Shown one piece after another: positions 57,868-64,000 of a DNA stretch of 64,000 nucleotides; the stretch's first letter is position 1, and every line of letters starts with the position of its first letter. Source of the DNA: Hemerocallis citrina (taxonomy: Eukaryota; Streptophyta; Magnoliopsida; Asparagales; Asphodelaceae). Under the pieces are notes generated by a model, which had not been told where the DNA came from, ran no database searches, and saw only the letters and a list, made by a program, of their open reading frames with translations. Location of the stretch: positions 41,782,109 through 41,846,108 of the forward strand of contig CM030364.1 in assembly GCA_017893485.1 (NCBI GenBank), read 5' to 3'. Made by a program: the position numbers and the translations under genes.

Positions 57868-58384
57868 TGATGCTATTTGTTTTTGGGGTGTGGAGGCAAC
57901 ATGTGTAAGTTCTTGTAATTTGTGTAGCGGAAGATGTGGTACTGGCGTTGATCCGATCCTAGGCCGTAGGATCGGCTCGGGAGTAGCAGGAGAGAGGTAG
58001 AGGCCGGGTGCTTGCCTCGGATCTAGTAGCTCGGCTCGGATCTTTAAGGCTCAGCTTGTTCTTTTGTACCTGCACACTGCCTAGAAATACCTGGAGAAGT
58101 CCCGGCGACAGGCCCTCCGACAATCTAGTCAGTCACTGAGAAAGCAACAGTAGCTAGGGTTCAGGTGGGAAAAAGTTTATTACCTTGGGCAAGGAGGGGG
58201 GGTCTGGTATTTATAGGCAGGGGTAAACGGGTCTGGAACCCTTATGGGCCGGGTCGGATCCGTTTGCCTGTGCACCTGAGTTGGCAGAAGCCTGTTGGAC
58301 TTTAGTTGACCTGATGATCATGGAGGAGCGGAATTTAAGGGGATCTGATGGCCCTGATTGGGCCACGTCATCTATACCATATCA
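57868..58384 (-). repeat. 5' LTR of Tat element 2
   Basis: 517 bp, colinear with 39795-40300 with a few indels; TATA box (minus TATAAATA) at 58208-58215. Confidence 0.85.
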
Positions 58385-58393
58385 TATATATAT

Positions 58394-58515
58394 GAGGTGG
58401 CATGCATGTAATACATTGAGTATCTAACCACTTTTAAGATTTTCCAATCACATGCATGCCACCTCTTCACTTGCTCATTTAGTAAATGAGCAAGTTGCTC
58501 ATATCCCTTTTACCC
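58394..58515. mobile_element. Right half of a palindromic MITE
   Basis: Same sequence as the right part of the complete copy at 58525-58696 (from GAGGTGGCATGCATG to CCCTTTTACCC). The left arm is missing at the Tat element border and is not present on the other side at 39790. Confidence 0.75.
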
Positions 58516-58524
58516 ATACATATA

Positions 58525-58696
58525 GGGTAAAAGGGATATGAGCAACTTGCTCATTTAGTAAATGAGCAAGTGATGAGGTGGCATGCATGTGATACATTGA
58601 GTATCTAACCACTTTTAAGATTTTCCAATCACATGCATGCCACCTCTTCACTTGCTCATTTAGTAAATGAGCAAGTTGCTCATATCCCTTTTACCC
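58525..58696. mobile_element. Palindromic MITE, TA target (Stowaway-like)
   Basis: 172 bp that fold back along nearly their whole length; ends GGGTAAAAGGGATATGAGC and complement, flanked by TA. Each arm also contains a smaller palindrome (CTTGCTCATTTAGTAAATGAGCAAG-like, 25 bases). It lies in the H-protein gene intron. Confidence 0.75.
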
Positions 58697-58747
<51 letters not shown>

Positions 58748-58748
58748 A
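58697..58748. repeat. (TA)n microsatellite
   Basis: TA tract with one interruption, 36 bp from the splice donor of the lipoyl-domain exon. Confidence 0.95.
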
Positions 58749-58783
58749 GAGAAACAATTAGTGGATTAAGTGCTTAGACTCAC

Positions 58784-58952
58784 CAGACCAGGAGAGTTAA
58801 TCAACTTGGTGAACTTCAACAACTGTACCAGTCGCTGGAGAGTATACATCACTTGTAGCCTCGACGCTCTCAACCGCACCAATTTTTTTTCCCTTTACCA
58901 CATTGGTTCCAACATCGGGCAACTCCACATAAACCACATCACCTAAGTGGTC
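58784..58952 (-). pseudogene. GCSH: Lipoyl-domain exon of the H-protein gene
   Basis: 169 bp. It reads DHLGDVVYVELPDVGTNVVK, GKKIGAVESVEATSDVYSPA and TGTVVEVHQ. In H proteins the ESVKA(T/A)SD lysine carries lipoate; here the codon is GAG (Glu). After HQ a 2-base deletion throws the frame into a TAA at 58797-58799; the other frame continues LINSPGL up to the donor. Splice acceptor (TTTTTCAG) and donor (GTGAGT) are intact. Confidence 0.82.
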
Positions 58953-59244
58953 CTGAAAAAGGAACATGTGATAATTCATTAAACAGTACACAGTGACCAT
59001 TGCTTGCGTTTAAGAAGAACTAAAGCAAATATATATCATTTCTGATAGAATGGAAATAATGGGCTTATCTGGATGTATTGGATGTATGCTTGAATTCTCA
59101 GATACCCAGAAGTGCATAGGAACATAGTAGCTAGAAACATCAAGAATCCAAATTAGAAAAAGAATGTCAAGGTGATTCCTAAGCTCGGTTAGAGAGAACC
59201 AACCGAAGAACTACTCAGCCACCAACCTCCACTATGAGCATTCG

Positions 59245-60695
59245 ATGTCTAAGCGAAGAAGAGACGAGGAAGGGGACCGACGTCCGGAACATGGAAGAAG
59301 TTCCGGAGTTGGTAATGGTGACCAGTCCGGTGGAAGAGGACGACCAGGGTCAAGAGATGACCGTAAAGCTCAAAGAGGGCCTTCGAATAGAGGGGTAGGA
59401 GAGATGGGTCATAGAGGCTCAGAGATGAGTCGGTGTCGTGTGTCGCCAGAGGTGGATAGAAGAGGTCCTCGTCCTTCTTCGACCTATAGAAGGTCTTATC
59501 TAGAAGTGACTAGGAAGGATCAGGATGGACCTGATCGGATACACCAAAGTAAGAGGAGACTATCGATGGAGATGGAAATGGCGAAGAAGAAGGAAGACGA
59601 AGAAGGAGAGTGGATTTTGGTTAAACCAAAGAGGTTAAGATAACTGAGAAGAGAGCTAAAAAAGCTTTATCTTCGTCAACGTCGACTGATCGGGGTACGG
59701 CAAAGAAGATGGCCCAATGTCACAAGTGTGCGAAGAGAGGCCATACGATCCATGAGTGCACCAACGATTGGTTTTGCTACGCTTGTAAGAAACTTGGGCA
59801 CATCTCGCTAGCCTGCCCTATCAACAATTCGACGAGAAGTGTTCCATCCACGTCGTCTGCTCCGAGTGCCCATGTTGAGCCGACCAGAGCCGTCGACAGC
59901 AAGAAAGTCCTGAATGGTTCGGAGGAGAGTCACGATGCAGGGAGAAAGATCGTCAAAGCAATTATCAGTCCAACTCCAATCATGGCGGACTTCGAGCATC
60001 ACCTGCAATAATGTATTATGCTAAAAATACATACTAGTAACCCATCGATGGTAACAATGGCTGAGCTTCTTACTGCAGGTCTTAGGCCCGCGGCGAACTG
60101 GGTTTGGGACATTCAAAAAGTGAGGGAAGATAGGTTTATGGTTTTCTGCAAAATGGAAGAGAGAACTAGAGAGGTGCTGGAGTTGGGGAGCCTTGAGGGA
60201 GATGAGTTCTTCGTGACTATGAGTAGATGGTCAAGGAATTTCAGAGCTATGAAGGTTGACATGTTGCTGGCGGTTTGGATTCGGCTATTCAATTTGCCAT
60301 TTCACTGTTGGGTGCATTCTGCATTCCAAAATGTGGTTACCGGTTTTGGTTACTTGATCTCCATTGATAAGAATACTAACTTACAAACCCGTAAAGAGTA
60401 TGCGAGAATCAAAATCGGTGCGGAGGATCTGAGCCTCATACCGTCGGCTATCATCGCTGAGTTCGAAGAAGATAGACACAAGATTAAAGTCGTTGTGGAA
60501 AGGAAAAAGAGGGTCTCTTTTAGAGGGTTACCGAAGCTATCGACATCGATGGCAGAGGCTCGCTTCAACAGAGATCTAGAGGAAGAAGATGACCTACAGT
60601 CGTTAGATCCAAAACCTCTTATTCGCTGCCGTCAGATGATAGCAAAAACGGGGAAAGAACCAAATAAAGGACGACCGGTTGATCTACCAAGATAA
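59245..60695 (+). pseudogene. Zinc-knuckle plus DUF4283-like protein (LINE ORF1-like), broken
   Basis: Three pieces: 59245-59643 (very basic, MSKRRRDEEGDRRPEHGRSS), then after a frameshift 59709-60011 with two CCHC knuckles (CHKCAKRGHTIHEC, CYACKKLGHISLAC). After a TAA at 60009-60011, 60018-60695 continues in the same frame with a DUF4283-like domain (VREDRFMVFCKMEERTREVL, AVWIRLFNLPFHCWVHSAF, NTNLQTRKEYARIKIG). The family is widespread in plants as ORF1 of LINE elements or as domesticated zinc-knuckle proteins. No endonuclease or reverse transcriptase follows, so if it is a LINE it is cut off. Knuckles before DUF4283 is the reverse of the usual LINE order. Confidence 0.6.
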
Positions 60696-61185
60696 AGCAC
60701 AAAATAGTAGTAGTGAAAATGATTTATAAAAGTAGGGAGAAAAACGGAATGAAATACATGCACAAGCACAATGCAATATGTGAATGAGAAAATAAGCATA
60801 CAGTGTAGCAAATTTACACAATAAATATATCATAAAATATATAATGTCGTAGGAATTAAACAAGTCTCTAACTGATGCCGATCGACGAACCAAGCGGGAA
60901 GAAAAGAATGAACAACTACAGAATCAAAGGAATATGGACACAAAAGAAATAAATTATATCCAGTAAGGAATCAATGAATGTGAAGGAATGGAAGGGACGA
61001 AACAACTAAGAAATGAAGGAACTAAATATGAAGGAATCAAAAAGTGGGTCAAAAACGTTGGAATCCAGATATAAGTTGGTTATCAATTATCCATGTGATT
61101 CATGCATGTTGTACATATTGTTGAGTCAAACCGGTTAGACTCAAACTAATCAGGGTCCAATCCCAAACTAGTTAGAGTCAAACCT
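60696..61185. other. Untranslated leader of the minus-strand LTR element
   Basis: AT-rich, no ORF. Repeated AGTCAAAC(C)GGTTAGACTCAAACTA-like motifs just before the primer site (61125-61185). Where the leader ends and the zinc-knuckle pseudogene begins is unclear. Confidence 0.4.
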
Positions 61186-61198
61186 GGCTCTGATACCA
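61186..61198 (-). other. Primer-binding site (initiator Met tRNA)
   Basis: Minus strand TGGTATCAGAGCC, ten bases from the presumed LTR end at 61209. Confidence 0.75.
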
Positions 61199-61208
61199 CT
61201 AAAAACTT

Positions 61209-64000
61209 TGTCACACCCCGCTTTCCAAAAATACGAAATGCAAGCACGTGACACGGCCCAGCGAATGACTTGCGTCATCCATAAGTTGTTATTGATCCAA
61301 CTCAACAATATAAACAAGAAGTAATACAACCACACATGCAATGAAGGAATAATCACATAAATAACAACATTGGATATTAAGCATAAAAATAACCAACATC
61401 AAAATAACCCAACATCAGGAATATAAGAACTTACAAAATAGCTCGAGAGGCTCCTGCTCCAATCCTAGAACAACTACTCACCAATGCCTCCTGGCAATTC
61501 TCCTTGTCCACCTGTAACTGGATCAACTAGAGTGGAAAAGAAAATGTCCTTAGAGCAAGTCGTGGACAGCAAGTAGAGAAACAGAGAACAATGACAATAA
61601 CGGTGTAACGATGAATATAATGGACGATAAAATCAATAGTATTGAATAGTGACAAGGCGATAATAGTACAATATGCAATAACAATGATTTATAATGATAA
61701 CAATAAACACTAACAGTAATAGCAAACAATAACGATAACACTGTTCAATGAAGATGACAATATGAAATGACAATGCGATGAAAATCTTAAGTCTATTATT
61801 CATTTTAATCCTAACTAATGCACATACTACTGCATTCCATACTACAGGTTCCATGCATACAATCAATTTCGTTTAGACCAAGGTGGTAGGTTCTATAGAT
61901 CATGTACTCGGCACGATAACAATAACAATAACAATACCAACAGCAATTTCTTACACAATAATGATGACAATAGTCGGCACGATAGGTCCTAAAACAATAC
62001 ACGATGAATTGGGATACTGCATTCAGTAATCCAATAATAAATCGATAGCACTAGCCGACACAATATTTTGGAAAACACGGGCCCCACATTCCTGAGTACA
62101 ATCACTATATTACCAACTACCCTTGTCAACCCTTAACCCCAGCTTGATTAATATTCTTTATTTGATTAACATACAATAATGCGATTAATAAGGGACACTA
62201 GAAAGATGACAAAACAACCCTCAGATCATGCAATATACTCTATACAATTAAATGCACAAAATATAACATTATAGATTCAATTCCATATTATTAAACATAG
62301 GAACCAAATTCTGGACAGCAGTAGGTTGTTGTACCAAAATCAGAATTATCGTTGCTACAGGATAGTAAATGTGGATCCGTCAGAAGTTCTTGAAACTAGA
62401 CTCCTGCCCGGTTCCAACGTATATTTAAAGTCTACATTCCGACAATAGTAGCTAGGTGAAATTCAGTGTTCTTTACAGATTTTAGTTTTTGGCTGGTTAT
62501 CGATGTTGACTAATTTCAGTTGTAAAGGCAATAAATATTCATTGTAAAAATCAGTAAAAATAATTTTTATCACCCTAAGCATGTTATATACCAATCTGGA
62601 ATTTATCATGGCCATATTTGATCATTAGTTCACTTAATTCATATCTGAAATTACAGCGCAGCAGTAGCAAAAGGGTCATAACTCAGACAATACAAGTCGG
62701 AATTCGAAAATTATGGATGCTATTGACAACTAGACACTTAGGGCTACGTTTTATATTCCAAAAGTGACTGATTTTAATGACATTATCTAGGTTGAAACAG
62801 CACGACAAAGTTCAGGTTGGTGTAAATTTACAGGGTGTCAACATATTCTTTTTGAATAAAATGATTAAAATGATAAGAACGACAATTTGGGGTTAAACAA
62901 TCATAAATCACAGCAAGCCATTCCTATATGAATATGGTATTAAGATATATAATGTCCATAACTCTACTCTTTACAATCAACTAATTTATTATTATCAATT
63001 GCATGAACAATCAACCCTAATATACAATCTACAATAGTTGTATATAATGTCATGAGATGAAATGTAACAATAATTCTCTATTCTTATATTCAATAACTAA
63101 CTACATGAGTGCATGTAAGATCCCTATACAGAGGCAAAAAGACGGCACGAAGTCAAGACTACCACTTGGATTTGCTCGTGTAAATTCGTGATATCCCAAC
63201 GATAGATAACAATAACATTATACGCTATTCAACATGGATCTACTTGCGGAATTTAATAAATGATCTCGAATATGATACAATACAATTCGAGTAAGATGAC
63301 TTGCCTTTAGGACGACGTTAGATCCGATATATTGAGAATAACGGGATCGAAAATTCCGGCGACACGGCGATGAGCAAATGATCACGATTGGGCACGGATT
63401 TCAATGATCAAGATGAAGATTAAGCGAATCCAACGGCCAAGATCGAACATAAAATATATAAGAATTAGAAGAGTACCAAAAGAGTAAATATACCATGATT
63501 GACAATTTGATGAATGAGAATAAAAGTGGATCAAATGTTTAACTCACCAAGTAGAAGACGAACGAGATGATCGAGACGAACAAGGGCAGAGATCAAGTGT
63601 GATCGATCGATCGGATGGCTGAGATCGAAGATCAAGATCAGGATCAAGATGAAGATGATGATTGCGATGATCAAAGGAGATCCGACAGTCAAGATTAAGA
63701 TCTTGATGATGATGATGATCGATGCAAATCCAACGGCCAAGATTCACGGATCAAGAAGCAATCGACAGCTTAGAATGATCAGATCGGGATGGAGATGATA
63801 ATGGCTCGGATCTTGATCAGATTGGACGGCCCACATCGAGAGATCAAGATGATCAGATCAACGGACAGCCCAGAATGCTCTGATGGTGAGATCTGATAAT
63901 GAGATTGATCGAACGGCTAGGATCAACTGATCACCACAACAGGCAGCGATGGGCTCGGAGGCTGTCGACGGCGGGCAGCGGCACGACCGGGGTGCAGTGC
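61209..64000 (-). repeat. Long 5' LTR of a further LTR element, runs off the window
   Basis: On the plus strand it starts TGTCACACCCCGC (minus end GGGGTGTGACA next to the primer site) and continues to the window edge, more than 2.79 kb. It is non-coding and includes an AAC/AAT-rich stretch (61680-61990) and a GATC-rich stretch (63540-63930). The length and TGT(A/C)ACACCCC start fit the chromovirus-like LTRs elsewhere in the window. Confidence 0.55.
63540..63930. repeat. GATC-rich degenerate repeat
   Basis: GATC words recur every 5-30 bases (GATCAAGATCAGGATCAAG, GATCCAACGGCCAAGATC type phrases) with no fixed period. Confidence 0.6.

Larger units (their letters stand above)
39795..58384 (-). 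mobile_element. Complete Tat-lineage gypsy retrotransposon (element 2)
   Basis: 18590 bp, LTRs 39795-40300 and 57868-58384, with TSD TATAT at 39790-39794 and 58385-58389. The flank is a TA-rich stretch, so the TSD is weaker evidence than usual. Element order on the minus strand: 5' LTR, primer site, leader with a 3.6-kb solo LTR, gag-pro-RT-RH-aRH-IN (to 48721), short 57-bp repeats, a spliced antisense gene, a long 57-bp repeat array with a nested TRIM, then the 3' LTR. It is decayed and cannot move on its own. It sits in an intron of the H-protein gene. Confidence 0.88.
38874..58952 (-). pseudogene. GCSH: Glycine cleavage system H protein gene, split by an 18.6-kb retroelement
   Basis: The H protein is the lipoyl carrier of the mitochondrial glycine decarboxylase complex. 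Two consecutive exons are seen on the minus strand: 58952-58784 (lipoyl domain) and 39002-38874 (C-terminal exon with stop). Splice sites are intact: CAG before 58952, GTGAGT after 58784, CAG before 39002. The 19781-bp intron contains the complete Tat element 39795-58384. N-terminal exons (transit peptide, SSHEWV region) were not found and may lie beyond 64000 or be lost. The lipoyl lysine is replaced by glutamate, and a 2-nt deletion shifts the frame near the end of the first exon. Both argue that this copy no longer makes a working H protein. A functional paralogue elsewhere in the genome is likely. Confidence 0.8.

Overview
This window is nuclear DNA from a flowering plant, most likely a eudicot. 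The evidence is spliced genes of plant families (an SCI1-like gene and a glycine cleavage H-protein gene), plant Ty3/gypsy Tat and Ty1/copia SIRE-type retroelements, Helitrons, MITEs and long TA microsatellites. Nothing prokaryotic, organellar or ribosomal was seen. About nine tenths of the window is transposable-element sequence, much of it nested three or four levels deep. All boundaries were read by eye from terminal motifs, target-site duplications (TSDs) and translated reading frames. No alignment or database search was run.

Layout. 1-5200: 5' part of a minus-strand Tat-type gypsy element (gag-pro-RT-RH-aRH and the start of integrase), with its 5' LTR at 4617-5200. 5206-5934: Helitron remnant with helicase code and an intact 3' hairpin. 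5935-8863: AT-rich debris holding a truncated copia element, two overlapping unidentified ORFs and a beta-glucosidase exon relic. 8864-19953: a complete but non-autonomous SIRE-like copia element (gag only, plus an extra plant-transposon-protein ORF) with TSD AAATT. It is interrupted by a 4-kb chromovirus-like solo LTR at 13869-17911. 19954-21623: nested and tandem Helitrons. 21852-22820: a foldback MITE with a solo gypsy LTR inside it. 22878-30896: an SCI1-like gene (four exons, 174 aa) whose third intron of 7.3 kb holds nested hAT-type elements and tandem repeats. 31510-38543: a gag-only gypsy element with three kinds of tandem repeats.

38874-58952 is a minus-strand gene for the mitochondrial glycine cleavage H protein. 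Its last two coding exons (58784-58952 and 38874-39002) lie 19.8 kb apart because an 18.6-kb Tat element (39795-58384, TSD TATAT) sits in the intron. The exon copy has lost the lipoylated lysine and carries a frameshift, so it is probably a pseudogene. Inside the Tat element are a decayed polyprotein on the minus strand, a separate spliced antisense gene on the plus strand (45267-48170), 57-bp tandem repeats on both sides of that gene, a small TRIM-like element carrying a Helitron and two MITEs, and a 3.6-kb solo LTR. 58394-64000 holds palindromic MITEs, a zinc-knuckle/DUF4283-like pseudogene and the long LTR of another element that leaves the window.

The points most worth attention are the host gene split by a retroelement with loss of its catalytic-type lysine, the spliced antisense gene of the Tat element, the solo LTR with an intact TATA box just upstream of the SCI1-like gene, and a palindromic GTCGAC-type motif shared by LTRs of unrelated families.
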